Below are positions 1 through 9,240 of a stretch of 64,000 nucleotides of DNA, in pieces; positions within the stretch are counted from its first letter, which is position 1; every line of letters begins with the position of its first letter. This stretch comes from Pseudomonas sp. StFLB209. Lineage in GTDB: Bacteria > Pseudomonadota > Gammaproteobacteria > Pseudomonadales > Pseudomonadaceae. The DNA lies in assembly GCF_000829415.1 (NCBI RefSeq), contig NZ_AP014637.1, positions 5,225,001 through 5,289,000 on the forward strand, in the 5' to 3' direction. The notes under the pieces were generated by a model. It was not told the origin of the DNA, made no database searches, and was given only the letters and a program-made list of their open reading frames with translations. The position numbers and the translations under genes are program-made.

Positions 1-149
1 CGGTGGACCCGCAGGTCACGCCGATGGCCAGCGACCAGACCCTCGCGGCCCTGCGCCAACAACGTGAGGCGCTGGAAGCCAGCAACATGACGCCTGTCAG
101 CACCAAGACCACCGTCAAACTCGCCAGCGTCACAGCGCCACGCGGTTAA
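1..149 (+). CDS. mexE: C-terminal end of RND efflux periplasmic adaptor (MexE-like), partial
   Basis: Only the last 48 codons are present, in frame from base 3 and ending at TAA (147-149). The peptide ends with a Gln/Arg-rich stretch and a Thr/Lys-rich tail, as is usual for the C-terminus of membrane-fusion adaptors. Its identity rests mainly on position: it ends 12 bases before a MexF-like pump gene on the same strand, which is the adaptor-pump-outer membrane factor order of mexEF-oprN. The adaptor would bridge the inner-membrane pump and the outer-membrane channel in the periplasm. The 5' part, including the signal peptide and lipoyl hairpin, lies outside the window. Confidence 0.7.
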   Translation, partial: VDPQVTPMASDQTLAALRQQREALEASNMTPVSTKTTVKLASVTAPRG

Positions 150-161
150 GGGATACGACCG

Positions 162-3100
162 ATGAACTTCTCGACATTCTTTATATCCCGGCCGATCTTC
201 GCCGCCGTGTTATCGCTGCTGATCCTGATCGCCGGTTCCATCTCGCTGTTCCAGTTACCGATCAGCGAATACCCGGAAGTGGTACCGCCCACCGTGGTGG
301 TGCGCGCCAACTTCCCCGGTGCCAACCCCAAAGTGATCGGCGAAACCGTGGCCTCGCCACTGGAGCAAGCCATCACCGGCGTGGAAAACATGCTCTACAT
401 GTCGTCCCAGGCCACCGCCGACGGCAAGCTGACCCTGACCATCACCTTCGCGCTGGGCACCGACCTGGACAACGCCCAGGTGCAGGTGCAAAACCGCGTG
501 ACCCGCACCGAGCCCAAGCTGCCCGAGGAAGTGACGCGCATCGGGATCACGGTGGACAAGGCCTCGCCCGACCTGACCATGGTCGTGCACTTGACCTCGC
601 CGGATGACCGCTACGACATGCTCTACCTGTCGAACTACGCGGTGCTCAACATCAAGGACGAGCTGGCGCGCCTCAATGGCGTGGGCGATGTGCAGTTGTT
701 CGGTATGGGTGACTACTCGCTGCGGGTCTGGCTGGACCCGAACAAGACCGCTTCGCGCAACCTGACCGCCACTGACGTGGTCAACGCGATCCGTGAACAG
801 AACCGCCAGGTCGCCGCCGGCCAGTTGGGCGCGCCACCGTCGCCGAATGCCACCAGCTTCCAGATGTCGATCAACACCCAAGGCCGCCTGGTCAGCGAGG
901 AAGAGTTCGAGAACATCGTTATCCGCTCTGGTGCCAACGGTGAAATCACTCGCCTCAAGGATGTGGCGCGCATCGAGCTGGGTTCGAGTCAGTACGCGCT
1001 GCGCTCACTGCTCAACAACAAACCTGCTGTCGCCTTGCCGATCATGCAGCGCCCCGGCTCCAACGCCATCGACATTTCCAACCAGGTCCGGGCCCGCATG
1101 GCCGAACTGAAGAAGGAATTCCCGCAGGGCATGGACTACGAGATCGTCTATGACCCGACCATCTTCGTCCGCGGCTCCATCGAGGCGGTGATCCACACCC
1201 TGTTTGAAGCGCTGATTCTGGTGGTGCTGGTGGTGATCCTGTTCCTGCAGACCTGGCGCGCTTCGATCATCCCGCTGGCGGCCGTGCCGGTGTCGCTGAT
1301 CGGCACCTTTGCGGTCATGCACATGTTCGGCTTCTCGTTCAACGCCCTGTCGCTGTTCGGCCTGGTGCTGGCGATCGGGATCGTGGTCGACGACGCCATC
1401 GTGGTGGTAGAGAACGTCGAACGTAACATCGAGCTGGGCCTGGAACCGGTGGCTGCCACCCACAAAGCCATGGGCGAAGTGACCGGGCCGATCATCGCCA
1501 CGGCGCTGGTACTGTGCGCGGTGTTCGTGCCGGCGGCGTTCATTTCCGGGCTGACCGGCCAGTTCTACAAACAGTTCGCCCTGACCATCGCGATTTCCAC
1601 AGTAATCTCGGCATTCAACTCGCTGACCCTGTCGCCGGCCCTGGCGGCGGTACTGCTCAAAGGTCACAACGCACCGAAAGACCGCTTCTCGCGCCTGCTT
1701 GATCGTCTGCTGGGCGGCTGGCTGTTCAAGCCGTTCAACCGAGTGTTCGAAAAAGCCAGCCATGGCTACGTGGGCACTGTGGCGCGGGTGATCCGGCGCA
1801 GCGGCATTGCCATGGTCGTGTATGCCGGGCTCATGGCCCTGACCTGGCTGGGCTTCTCGACCACCCCGACCGGCTTCGTGCCCAGCCAGGACAAGCAATA
1901 CCTGGTGGCCTTCGCGCAACTGCCGGACGCAGCGAGCCTGGACCGCACCGAAGAGGTGATCAAACGCATGTCCGATATGGCCCTCAAGCAACCTGGGGTG
2001 GCCAATGCCGTGGCCTTCCCCGGCCTGTCGATCAACGGCTTCACCAACAGCCCGAACAGCGGCATCGTATTCGTGACCCTGAAGCCCTTTGATGAACGCA
2101 AGGACCCGAGCCAATCGGCCAACGCCATTGCCGGTGCGCTGAACGGCCAGTTTGCCTCGATCCAGGAAGCCTACATGGCGATCTTCCCGCCACCACCGGT
2201 GATGGGCCTGGGCACCATTGGCGGCTTCCGCCTGCAGATTCAGGACCGTGGCAACCTCGGCTATGACGAGCTGTACAAAGAAACCCAGAACGTCATCGCC
2301 AAGAGTCGCAGCGTGCCGGAACTGGCCGGGCTGTTCACCAGCTACACGGTGAACGTGCCGCAGGTCGATGCCGCCATCGACCGTGAGAAAGCCAAGACCC
2401 ACGGCGTGGCGATCAGCGATATCTTCGACACCCTGCAGGTTTATCTGGGCTCGCTGTATGCCAACGACTTCAACCGGTTCGGCCGTACCTATCAGGTCAA
2501 CGTCCAGGCTGAACAGCAGTTCCGTCAGGATGCCGAGCAGATCGGTCAGCTCAAGGTCCGCAATAACCTGGGCGAGATGATCCCGCTGGCGACCTTCGTC
2601 AAGGTCAGCGACACCGCAGGTCCCGACCGGGTGATGCACTACAACGGCTTTATCACCGCTGAAATCAACGGCGCGGCCGCCCCCGGCTACAGCTCCGGCC
2701 AGGCCGAAGCGGCGATGAACAAGCTGCTGCGCGCAGAACTGCCCAACGGCATGACCTACGAGTGGACCGACCTGACCTATCAGCAGATCCTGGCCGGCAA
2801 CACCGCGCTGTTCGTGTTCCCGCTGTGCGTGCTGCTGGCGTTCCTGGTACTGGCGGCACAATACGAGAGCTGGAGCCTGCCGCTGGCGGTGATCCTGATC
2901 GTACCGATGACCCTGCTGTCGGCGATTGCCGGGGTGATCATTGCAGGGAGTGACAACAACATCTTCACCCAGATCGGCTTGATCGTACTGGTCGGCCTGG
3001 CGTGCAAGAACGCAATCCTGATCGTCGAGTTCGCCAAGGACAAACAGGAAGAAGGCCTCAGCCCGCTGGACGCGGTACTGGAAGCCTGCCGCCTGCGGCT

Positions 3101-3353
3101 GCGGCCGATCCTGATGACCTCCTTCGCGTTCATCATGGGCGTGGTGCCGCTGGTGCTGTCCAGCGGCGCCGGTGCCGAAATGCGTCATGCCATGGGCGTG
3201 GCGGTGTTCTCCGGGATGCTCGGGGTGACCTTCTTCGGCCTGTTGCTGACCCCGGTGTTCTACGTGCTGATCCGTAACTTCGTCGAGCGTCGCGAGGCCC
3301 GCAAGGCGGCCCGCATCGCCCAACAACCGACTCACTCCGTGGAGGCGCATTGA
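162..3353 (+). CDS. mexF: RND multidrug efflux pump, MexF-like inner-membrane transporter
   Basis: This 1063-aa protein has the usual size of a hydrophobe/amphiphile efflux RND pump. It begins with the family start (MNFSTFFISRPIFAA, one transmembrane helix), followed by a large periplasmic porter region. A helix block near residues 340-490 carries the proton-relay pair in VDDAIVVVENVER (about residues 408-409). A second periplasmic loop and a C-terminal helix block follow, with the relay lysine in CKNAILIVEF (about residue 948). As far as I recall the family, the sequence is closest to MexF rather than MexB or MexD. The pump would export drugs and possibly signal metabolites by proton antiport. 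The stop overlaps the next gene (TGATG), so mexE-mexF-oprN form one operon. No mexT-like regulator is visible in the window. Confidence 0.9.
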   Translation: MNFSTFFISRPIFAAVLSLLILIAGSISLFQLPISEYPEVVPPTVVVRANFPGANPKVIGETVASPLEQAITGVENMLYMSSQATADGKLTLTITFALGTDLDNAQVQVQNRVTRTEPKLPEEVTRIGITVDKASPDLTMVVHLTSPDDRYDMLYLSNYAVLNIKDELARLNGVGDVQLFGMGDYSLRVWLDPNKTASRNLTATDVVNAIREQNRQVAAGQLGAPPSPNATSFQMSINTQGRLVSEEEFENIVIRSGANGEITRLKDVARIELGSSQYALRSLLNNKPAVALPIMQRPGSNAIDISNQVRARMAELKKEFPQGMDYEIVYDPTIFVRGSIEAVIHTLFEALILVVLVVILFLQTWRASIIPLAAVPVSLIGTFAVMHMFGFSFNALSLFGLVLAIGIVVDDAIVVVENVERNIELGLEPVAATHKAMGEVTGPIIATALVLCAVFVPAAFISGLTGQFYKQFALTIAISTVISAFNSLTLSPALAAVLLKGHNAPKDRFSRLLDRLLGGWLFKPFNRVFEKASHGYVGTVARVIRRSGIAMVVYAGLMALTWLGFSTTPTGFVPSQDKQYLVAFAQLPDAASLDRTEEVIKRMSDMALKQPGVANAVAFPGLSINGFTNSPNSGIVFVTLKPFDERKDPSQSANAIAGALNGQFASIQEAYMAIFPPPPVMGLGTIGGFRLQIQDRGNLGYDELYKETQNVIAKSRSVPELAGLFTSYTVNVPQVDAAIDREKAKTHGVAISDIFDTLQVYLGSLYANDFNRFGRTYQVNVQAEQQFRQDAEQIGQLKVRNNLGEMIPLATFVKVSDTAGPDRVMHYNGFITAEINGAAAPGYSSGQAEAAMNKLLRAELPNGMTYEWTDLTYQQILAGNTALFVFPLCVLLAFLVLAAQYESWSLPLAVILIVPMTLLSAIAGVIIAGSDNNIFTQIGLIVLVGLACKNAILIVEFAKDKQEEGLSPLDAVLEACRLRLRPILMTSFAFIMGVVPLVLSSGAGAEMRHAMGVAVFSGMLGVTFFGLLLTPVFYVLIRNFVERREARKAARIAQQPTHSVEAH

Positions 3354-4750
3354 TGAGTGCCCTGAAACTCTTCGCCCCTTCCTTGCTGGTGCTGGCGCTG
3401 GCGGCCTGCGCCGTCGGCCCGGACTACAAGGCCCCGACCACAGCTGACGCCAGCGCCCAGGCCGCTGGCGCCCAGGCGGCCTATGACCGCAGCCGCAGCG
3501 CCGCCAACTGGTGGCAGCAGTTCGACGATGCGACCCTGAACAAACTGGTCGAGCAGTCTCTGGCCGGCAACCGTGACCTGCGGGTGGCGTTCGCGCGCCT
3601 CAAGGCCGCCCGGGCGATCCGCGATGACGTCAGCAACGACGCCATGCCGGTGATCACCAGCCGCGCCAGCAGCCAGATCGGCAAGGGCCAGGTCCCCGGC
3701 CAGACCGAAGACCGGGTTAACAGCGAACGCTACGATCTGGGCCTGGACATGGCTTGGGAAGTCGACCTGTTCGGTCGCATCCAGCGCCAACTGCAAGCCA
3801 GCGATGCCGACCAGCAGGCGGCCGAAGCCGAGCTGTACCAGTTGCAAGTGACCCTGATCGCTGATGTGGTCGATGCCTATGGCCGCCTGCGCGGTGCCCA
3901 GCTGCGTGAAGCCATTGCCCGCGACAACCTGAAAAACCAGCAGGACTCGCGCAACGTCACCACCCAACTGCGTGACGCCGGGGTGGGAAATGAACTGGAC
4001 GTGGTGCGCGCCGATGCACGCCTGGCCGCAGTCGAGGCCAGCGTGCCGCAACTGCAGGCCGAACAGGTGCGCCAGCGCAACCGCATCGCGACCCTGCTGG
4101 GCGAACGCCCCGATGCACTGAGTGTCGATCTGAGCCCGGCCGGGCTGCCAGCGATCAGTAAAACCCTGGCCGTCGGTGATCCGACCCAGGTGTTGCGCCA
4201 GCGGCCTGACGTCTGGGCCGCCGAACGGCAACTGGCGGCGTCCACCGCACGCATTGGTGTGGCCACCGCCGACCTGTTCCCACGGGTAAGCCTCAGCGGT
4301 TTCCTGGGGTTTACCGCCGGGCGCGGTTCGCAGATCGGTTCTCAGGCGGCCAAAGCCTGGAGCCTGGGCCCGAGCATCACCTGGGCGGCCTTCGACCTGG
4401 GCAGCGTCCGTGCCCGGATTCGCGGTGCCGACGCCGACGCCGAAGGCGCGCTGGCCAGCTACGAGCAGCAGGTATTGCTAGCCCTTGAAGAGTCGCAGAA
4501 TGCGTTCAGCGATTACGACAAACGCCAACAGCGCCTGCTCGCCCTGCTGCGCCAGAGCAACGCGAGCCGCGAGGCGGCCCGTCTGGCCTCGGTGCAATAC
4601 CGCGAAGGCACGGCGGATTTTCTGGTCCTGCTCGACGCCGAGCGTGAGCGCCTGGCTGCCGAAGACGCCCAGGCTCAAGCGCAGATCGAGTTGTATGAAG
4701 GCATCGTCGCCATCTACAAAGCCCTGGGCGGCGGCTGGCAACGGGCCTGA
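3353..4750 (+). CDS. oprN: Outer-membrane efflux lipoprotein, OprN/NodT-like
   Basis: This 465-aa TolC-family channel belongs to the NodT/OprM lipoprotein subgroup. The first 18 residues are a lipoprotein signal ending in LAAC, with Cys19 as the lipidated residue, followed by the usual VGPDYK start of the mature protein. Two related halves rich in Ala/Gln/Arg/Leu follow, consistent with the periplasmic alpha-barrel. I chose ATG 3353 because GGAGG lies at 3341-3345 and the codon overlaps the mexF stop by one base. A TTG three bases upstream is less likely. It should form the outer-membrane exit of the MexEF-type pump. OprN is the name suggested by the operon; OprM-like paralogues cannot be excluded from sequence alone. 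Confidence 0.82.
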   Translation: MSALKLFAPSLLVLALAACAVGPDYKAPTTADASAQAAGAQAAYDRSRSAANWWQQFDDATLNKLVEQSLAGNRDLRVAFARLKAARAIRDDVSNDAMPVITSRASSQIGKGQVPGQTEDRVNSERYDLGLDMAWEVDLFGRIQRQLQASDADQQAAEAELYQLQVTLIADVVDAYGRLRGAQLREAIARDNLKNQQDSRNVTTQLRDAGVGNELDVVRADARLAAVEASVPQLQAEQVRQRNRIATLLGERPDALSVDLSPAGLPAISKTLAVGDPTQVLRQRPDVWAAERQLAASTARIGVATADLFPRVSLSGFLGFTAGRGSQIGSQAAKAWSLGPSITWAAFDLGSVRARIRGADADAEGALASYEQQVLLALEESQNAFSDYDKRQQRLLALLRQSNASREAARLASVQYREGTADFLVLLDAERERLAAEDAQAQAQIELYEGIVAIYKALGGGWQRA

Positions 4751-4759
4751 TGGCCCGGC

Positions 4760-5032
4760 TTCTTGTTTTTGCTGCTCGAACCGAGATAGTACTGACACCG
4801 CCGAACGCGACTTGGGTGCAGGCCGAGGGTAGGCGTCGATTCGGGGGAGAAACCGACATGGATGTCGGTTTCAGGTGCGCTGGGCAGGACGCCCATCGCG
4901 CCGGCCCCCGAATCGGCGCCGGACGGAGGGAAGTCTGCCCGCAGGGCAGACCCAAACCAGGAGCAAGCGGTTTTCCCCTATTTTGCCAAGCACAAAATAG
5001 GGTCGCCCGTCGGGGCGAAACCCGCAGTTCAG
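4760..5032 (+). repeat. Copy 1 of a structured intergenic element with covarying hairpins
   Basis: This non-coding stretch follows oprN in the same direction. It holds a perfect hairpin at 4850-4871 (AAACCGACAT gg ATGTCGGTTT), a second at 4933-4951 (GTCTGCCC gca GGGCAGAC), a third at 4976-5002 (CCCTATTTTG, 7-nt loop, CAAAATAGGG) and a GC-rich CGCCC gtcg GGGCG stem just after. A related sequence lies in opposite orientation at 10501-10758. Unpaired stretches between hairpins are conserved (for example CCGCCGAACGCGAC and GGAGCAAGCGG), while stem bases change in compensating pairs. The function is unknown; a transcribed 3' structure or a mobile repeat are both possible. Confidence 0.75.
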
Positions 5033-5094
5033 ACAACCGCGGCAACGATCCTTACATTGGACCCAGCCATTGGCACGAAAAGCCACACGGTGGC

Positions 5095-5760
5095 TTACCG
5101 CGCCGCCGTCAAACCCACCGGCGCCGGCACCGCTCTGGCCTTGGCCTGCAACTGGGTCTGAAAGCGCTGCCATTCGCGGTTGATTTCCGAGTACGGCATG
5201 AAAATGCTGACCTGGGCTTGCGCCGGCAAGTCGGCGCGTTTGAGCGCCTGCAGGTCGTCGCCTTCCAGATAGGCCACGCTGATGCCCACCGCCTGACCAT
5301 CGGCGGCAAACACCGGTCCGCCCGACATCCCCTTGACGGTAGGGCCATTGTGGGTGGCGTACATCACTCCCCCATCATTGGCATCCAGACGCACCATGGC
5401 ACTGAGCGCATGGCCCTGCCCCTGAGTCGGAAGATACATCGAGTTGAAACCCACCGCGGTGACTTGCTCACCCGGTTTGTACTGGCGCCATACCGGCGCC
5501 TGTTCAGCCTTGTGGCGGAAAAACTGCACATCGCCACGGCCCTGGAATACCGCGCCCGGTAAATACGGCAAGTGTTTTACCGTAACGGCATAGTCATCGT
5601 TCCACTGCACTGCGGTACCGAGCATCAATAATGACAACGGCCCGCCAGCATGGACGAGAAATGCCTGTTCTTGAATGGGATCCTTGGTTAACGCGGTGGA
5701 CATTCCATTGCAACCACCCAGCAGCATGCATGCTGCCAATAGAGGCTTGCAGGAAATCAT
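5095..5760 (-). CDS. Trypsin-like serine protease family lipoprotein
   Basis: This 221-aa protein has a short lipoprotein signal with the lipobox LLGGC (Cys17). It is probably anchored to the inner or outer membrane facing the periplasm. The serine-protease nucleophile motif GMSGGP has Ser146, and a histidine in VTVKHLP (His63) fits the catalytic histidine. The catalytic aspartate is not clear; Asp77 in GRGDVQFF is one candidate. Folding appears to be a reduced trypsin/V8-like domain. It converges on the oprN operon and is divergent from the luxR side, so it is probably monocistronic. The natural substrate is not inferable. The upstream Shine-Dalgarno is weak. Confidence 0.72.
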   Translation of the reverse strand: MISCKPLLAACMLLGGCNGMSTALTKDPIQEQAFLVHAGGPLSLLMLGTAVQWNDDYAVTVKHLPYLPGAVFQGRGDVQFFRHKAEQAPVWRQYKPGEQVTAVGFNSMYLPTQGQGHALSAMVRLDANDGGVMYATHNGPTVKGMSGGPVFAADGQAVGISVAYLEGDDLQALKRADLPAQAQVSIFMPYSEINREWQRFQTQLQAKARAVPAPVGLTAAR

Positions 5761-6211
5761 TTTGACTCACGGCAGGAGATGAAGACGGCGCAAATATGTC
5801 ACTGTGCTACCATCAAATCAATATGCCATCACGCGCCGCTGGTCGGCTGTGTCAATTGCCGTCTGGCCTCATCAGGCAAACCGCCGGGGCCACTGGTAAC
5901 ACGCTCTGGCGGGTGCGTGGAAGCTTACAAAAAATGACTGAAAAGGCGACAAACGGTAAGCCGGACACTGTGCCCGGACGTCATCCGGGGCTTTCCTGGA
6001 GTACCAGATTCACCAACATAAATCGGTAATGCACTTTGCTGTAAGGTGTAATAACCCCAACTAAACATGGAAAATTACAGCCCCCCACTGAAACTAGCGA
6101 AGACCAAAAACGCTATGCTTAGAACCTTTAAATGAGTAATACCGGCACAGAAACGGTTATGCTGTTGTTCCGCGCCTTGAGCACTTACCCCCCTGTTAGA
6201 AGGACCTGCCT
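5761..6211. other. Intergenic region between divergent protease and luxR genes
   Basis: About 450 bases lie between the divergent starts of the protease gene (-) and the leader ORF/luxR (+). The stretch from about 6020 is AT-richer than its surroundings, as expected for a promoter region. A GC hairpin with arms CCCGGA and TCCGGG lies at 5973-5989. I could not assign a clear promoter or operator, and no supported gene is seen here. Confidence 0.4.
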
Positions 6212-6313
6212 ATGTATCCTCTGCCCGAGAAGTCTCTGGCCATGCATGACGTCGTGCCCCGTCCCGCCTGTTCCCAATCTACGCGCATGGGTCAGGCTGA
6301 TCGCGCGCACTAA
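6212..6313 (+). CDS. Possible 33-aa leader ORF upstream of luxR
   Basis: A short ORF of 33 codons (begins MYPLPEKSLAMHD, ends at TAA 6311-6313) starts seven bases after a good Shine-Dalgarno (GAAGGA, 6199-6204) and ends 30 bases before the luxR start on the same strand. The ribosome site is better than that of luxR itself (AGGG before ATG 6344). This would fit a translated leader or a small regulatory peptide, but no family is recognised and codon use cannot be judged on so short a frame. It could also be chance. Confidence 0.3.
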   Translation: MYPLPEKSLAMHDVVPRPACSQSTRMGQADRAH

Positions 6314-6343
6314 TCACGACACTTGTAACTCAGGGATGAAACG

Positions 6344-7042
6344 ATGAATTCACGTGCGCTGTTCCCTCACCTCGGCAAGGTCATTGCCAGTACCGGCAGC
6401 CGGCATTTTCCGCGCATGCTGCATGATCTGATCCACAGTCATCTGGCCATCGATGCCACGCACATTCGCCGCCTGCCACTGGACCCGGTGCAACAGGCCA
6501 GCTCCCCCGATGAAATCGACTTCTGCGCTTCGGCCCATGCCGAGCAGACGCCAACCGCGTCGCACACAGAGGCCGCGCAACTGCATCTGAGCCGCCACAA
6601 GGACGGTTTCCGCTACGAAATTTCCTTGTACCGCAGCCGCGAGCCGCAGGGCTTTTCGGCCCAGGAGCGCACGCTGCTGCAGGATATCTCGCCGCTGTTG
6701 CTGCCCATGGTCGAAAAACACATCAGCGCCGTGCAACCGGCCGATACTCAAGCGCCAGTCGATGACAGCAGTGAACCGCAAACGCTGCGCCTGCGCTTCA
6801 TCGAACGCCTGCAGCAAAGCGGCCTGAAACTGTCGGCCCGCGAGATGGAAGTCTGTGTCGGCCTGCTGGCCGGGCGCACCGCACCGGAGCTGGCTGTTCA
6901 GCTGGACCTGAAAGTCAATACCATCGAAAGCTATCTCAAACGCGCCTCGATCAAACTGGGCATCAGTGGCCGGCATTCACTCAAACGCTGGATGTACTCG
7001 GCAGACGACACACCGCTCGCTGGCGAGCGGTACGTTCAATAA
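6344..7042 (+). CDS. LuxR-type HTH transcriptional regulator of the lipopeptide locus
   Basis: This 232-aa protein carries a C-terminal LuxR helix-turn-helix at about residues 160-220, including LSAREMEVC (163-171) and the recognition-helix segment NTIESYLKR (192-200). The N-terminal 140 residues show no convincing acyl-homoserine-lactone-binding domain. This fits the LuxR-like regulators that flank Pseudomonas cyclic lipopeptide clusters. Its position beyond macB, convergent with it, matches the downstream regulator described for massetolide/viscosin-type BC loci. By that precedent it should activate the NRPS genes; this is inference. An inverted REP pair lies between its stop and macB. A short ORF with its own ribosome site precedes it. 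Confidence 0.8.
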   Translation: MNSRALFPHLGKVIASTGSRHFPRMLHDLIHSHLAIDATHIRRLPLDPVQQASSPDEIDFCASAHAEQTPTASHTEAAQLHLSRHKDGFRYEISLYRSREPQGFSAQERTLLQDISPLLLPMVEKHISAVQPADTQAPVDDSSEPQTLRLRFIERLQQSGLKLSAREMEVCVGLLAGRTAPELAVQLDLKVNTIESYLKRASIKLGISGRHSLKRWMYSADDTPLAGERYVQ

Positions 7043-7101
7043 CGCTGCCGCCTCTGCGCCGCGCTCTCGCGCAGCAAACACGGACCCCGTAGGACCGGCC
7101 G

Positions 7102-7243
7102 GGCGGCGATCCGCTTTAGCCGGGAAGCCTTCGCTGCTGAAGCAGCTCCTACGGAATAACCATTAAAAATCAATGGTTTGTAATGTTGTTTGATGAGAGC
7201 CGCTTTAGCGGCGAAGCTTTCGCGGCCAAAGCGGATCGCCGCC
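7102..7243. repeat. Inverted REP pair between convergent luxR and macB
   Basis: A 16-base sequence at 7102-7117 (GGCGGCGATCCGCTTT) returns as an exact inverse at 7228-7243. The arms enclose further REP-like GC motifs and a central AT hairpin (AACCATT 7158-7164 with AATGGTT 7172-7178). The pair sits between two converging genes, where it could act as a two-way transcription terminator or mRNA 3' stabiliser. The arrangement is that of a bacterial interspersed mosaic element. Confidence 0.75.
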
Positions 7244-7270
7244 TGGCCGCTTCTGCCAAACAGCATTCGA

Positions 7271-9238
7271 TCAATCCCGCGCCAGCGCATCAATCGGATC
7301 CAGGCGCGCCGCGTTGCGCGCCGGGACGAAGCCGAACACCACACCAATCAGGGTCGAACAGGCCACTGCGGTGATGATTGCCCCGCCCGAAAACACCATC
7401 TCCCACTCCTTGATGAACACCGTAAACAGATGCCCGAGCCCGTAGGACAGCGAGATACCAATCGCCCCGCCCAACAGGCAGACCATCACCGCTTCGACCA
7501 GAAACTGCTGGCGGATGTCTGACTGACGCGCGCCGACTGCCATCCGAATGCCGATTTCCCGGGTCCGCTCGGTCACCGACACCAGCATGATGTTCATCAC
7601 CCCGATACCGCCGACCAGCAACGAGATCACCGCAATCAGCGACAACAGCAGCGCCAGGGAGCGGCTGGTCTTCTCCACGGTCTGCATGATGCTGTCGAGG
7701 TTATTGGTAAAGAAATCCTTGGTGCCGTGGCGCTGCTGCAGCAACTCGGTGACTTTCTCTTCGACCAGCTTGCTTGGCTGACCATCGCGGATGCGCACGC
7801 TGATGCTGTCCAGGTGGCGCTGGCCCAGCAGCCGGCCGGCGGCGGTCTGGTAAGGCACCCAGACGTTCAGGGCCTTGCTGGCGGCGAACATGTTCTTGTT
7901 GTCGGCGGTGACGCCGATCACCGTCACCGGCAAGTTGTCGATCAGGATCACCTGGCCCAAGGGGTCGATCGTGTTGCCGAACAACCGCTGGCGCGCGTTG
8001 TGATCGATCACAACCACCTGGGCCTGACGCCGGGCGTCGCTTTCACTGAAGGTGATGCCCGCCTCCATCTTGATCCCGCGCACCTGGAAATAACTGTCGC
8101 TGACCCCGTTGACCTGGGCATCGAGGTCGATATTGCGATAGCGCAGCAGCAGGTTGCGGTTGACCACCGGCGTTGCGCTGTCCACGTAATACAACTGCCC
8201 CAGCGCCTGCACGTCCGAAAGCTGCAAGGTCTCGATGGCCGCCGCCCGGCTGTCGCCAAAGCTGGCGCCGGGGTACACATCAATGGTGTTGCTGCCGATC
8301 GCCTGGATGTCCTTGAGCACGTAGCGCTTGGCACCTTCGCCGATGGCCGAGATCGACACCACCGAGGTGATGCCGATAACGATGCCGAGCATGGTCAGCA
8401 AGGTCCGCATGCGATGCGAGATCAGCGCCACCCAGGCCATGCGGAACGCTTCCTTGAACAAACCGACGCTGGCCACCATGCGCCGTGCAACCCCCGCCGC
8501 TGGCTGCTCCGTCGCCGGTTTGTCATGCGCCGAAAGCTGAGCATCGTTGCGCCGGTCGCTGATGATCACCCCGTCGCTGACCTCAATGATCCGCTCGGCA
8601 TTGGCGGCCACCTTGGGGTCGTGGGTCACCAGAATGACCGTGTGCCCGGCAGCATGCAGCTCCTGGAGGATCGTCATGACCTCCTTGCCGCTGGTGGTGT
8701 CCAGTGCGCCAGTGGGTTCGTCCGCCAGGATCACCTCCCCGCCGTTGACCAGCGCCCGGGCGATACTCACCCGCTGCTGCTGGCCGCCGGACAGCTGGCT
8801 GGGGCGATGATGCACATGGCCGCTCAGGCCCAGTCGTTCGAGCAACCGCCGGGCCCGGCTGTGCCGTTCTTCGGGCGCGGTGCCGGCATATATCGCTGGC
8901 ATTTCGACGTTGTGCATCGCGCTCAGGTGCGGCAACAGGTGATAGCGCTGGAAGATGAAACCGAAGTAGTCACGGCGCAATTCGGCCAGTGCCTGATCAT
9001 CGAGCTCACGGGTTTCCTGGCCATTGATCCGGTAGCTGCCGGCGCTGGGTTGGTCCAGGCAACCGAGGATGTTCATCAGCGTCGATTTACCCGACCCCGA
9101 GGCACCGATGATGGCGACCATTTCGCCAGCATGGATGCTCAGGTCGATGCCCTTGAGGGCAATGAACTCACGGTCGCCGGCCATGAAGCTGCGGGTGATG
9201 CCTTTGAGGTGCAGCAAAGGTTGCTTGCCGTGCGCCAT
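7271..9238 (-). CDS. macB: MacB-type ABC exporter (ATPase-permease) of the lipopeptide locus
   Basis: This 655-aa protein has an N-terminal ATPase and a C-terminal MacB permease half. The ATPase holds Walker [10 protein letters not shown] (45-53), signature LSGGQQQR, and Walker B followed by [10 protein letters not shown] membrane helix follows near residue 280, then a large periplasmic domain and a three-helix FtsX-like end with the motif [15 protein letters not shown]. The length matches MacB (about 650 aa). It starts two bases after the macA stop, so the two are translationally linked. With MacA and an outer-membrane channel it should drive ATP-dependent export. Next to viscosin-group NRPS genes the likely cargo is the lipopeptide, by family precedent. 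No dedicated outer-membrane partner lies in this operon. Confidence 0.92.
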   Translation of the reverse strand: MAHGKQPLLHLKGITRSFMAGDREFIALKGIDLSIHAGEMVAIIGASGSGKSTLMNILGCLDQPSAGSYRINGQETRELDDQALAELRRDYFGFIFQRYHLLPHLSAMHNVEMPAIYAGTAPEERHSRARRLLERLGLSGHVHHRPSQLSGGQQQRVSIARALVNGGEVILADEPTGALDTTSGKEVMTILQELHAAGHTVILVTHDPKVAANAERIIEVSDGVIISDRRNDAQLSAHDKPATEQPAAGVARRMVASVGLFKEAFRMAWVALISHRMRTLLTMLGIVIGITSVVSISAIGEGAKRYVLKDIQAIGSNTIDVYPGASFGDSRAAAIETLQLSDVQALGQLYYVDSATPVVNRNLLLRYRNIDLDAQVNGVSDSYFQVRGIKMEAGITFSESDARRQAQVVVIDHNARQRLFGNTIDPLGQVILIDNLPVTVIGVTADNKNMFAASKALNVWVPYQTAAGRLLGQRHLDSISVRIRDGQPSKLVEEKVTELLQQRHGTKDFFTNNLDSIMQTVEKTSRSLALLLSLIAVISLLVGGIGVMNIMLVSVTERTREIGIRMAVGARQSDIRQQFLVEAVMVCLLGGAIGISLSYGLGHLFTVFIKEWEMVFSGGAIITAVACSTLIGVVFGFVPARNAARLDPIDALARD

Positions 9239-9240
9239 GC

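Noticed and set aside
1005..3350. Long minus-strand frame of 781 codons opposite mexF
   Set aside because: Composition is rich in His, Gln, Arg and Asp without any domain, and it is fully antisense to a well-supported RND pump gene. It is a GC-bias shadow.
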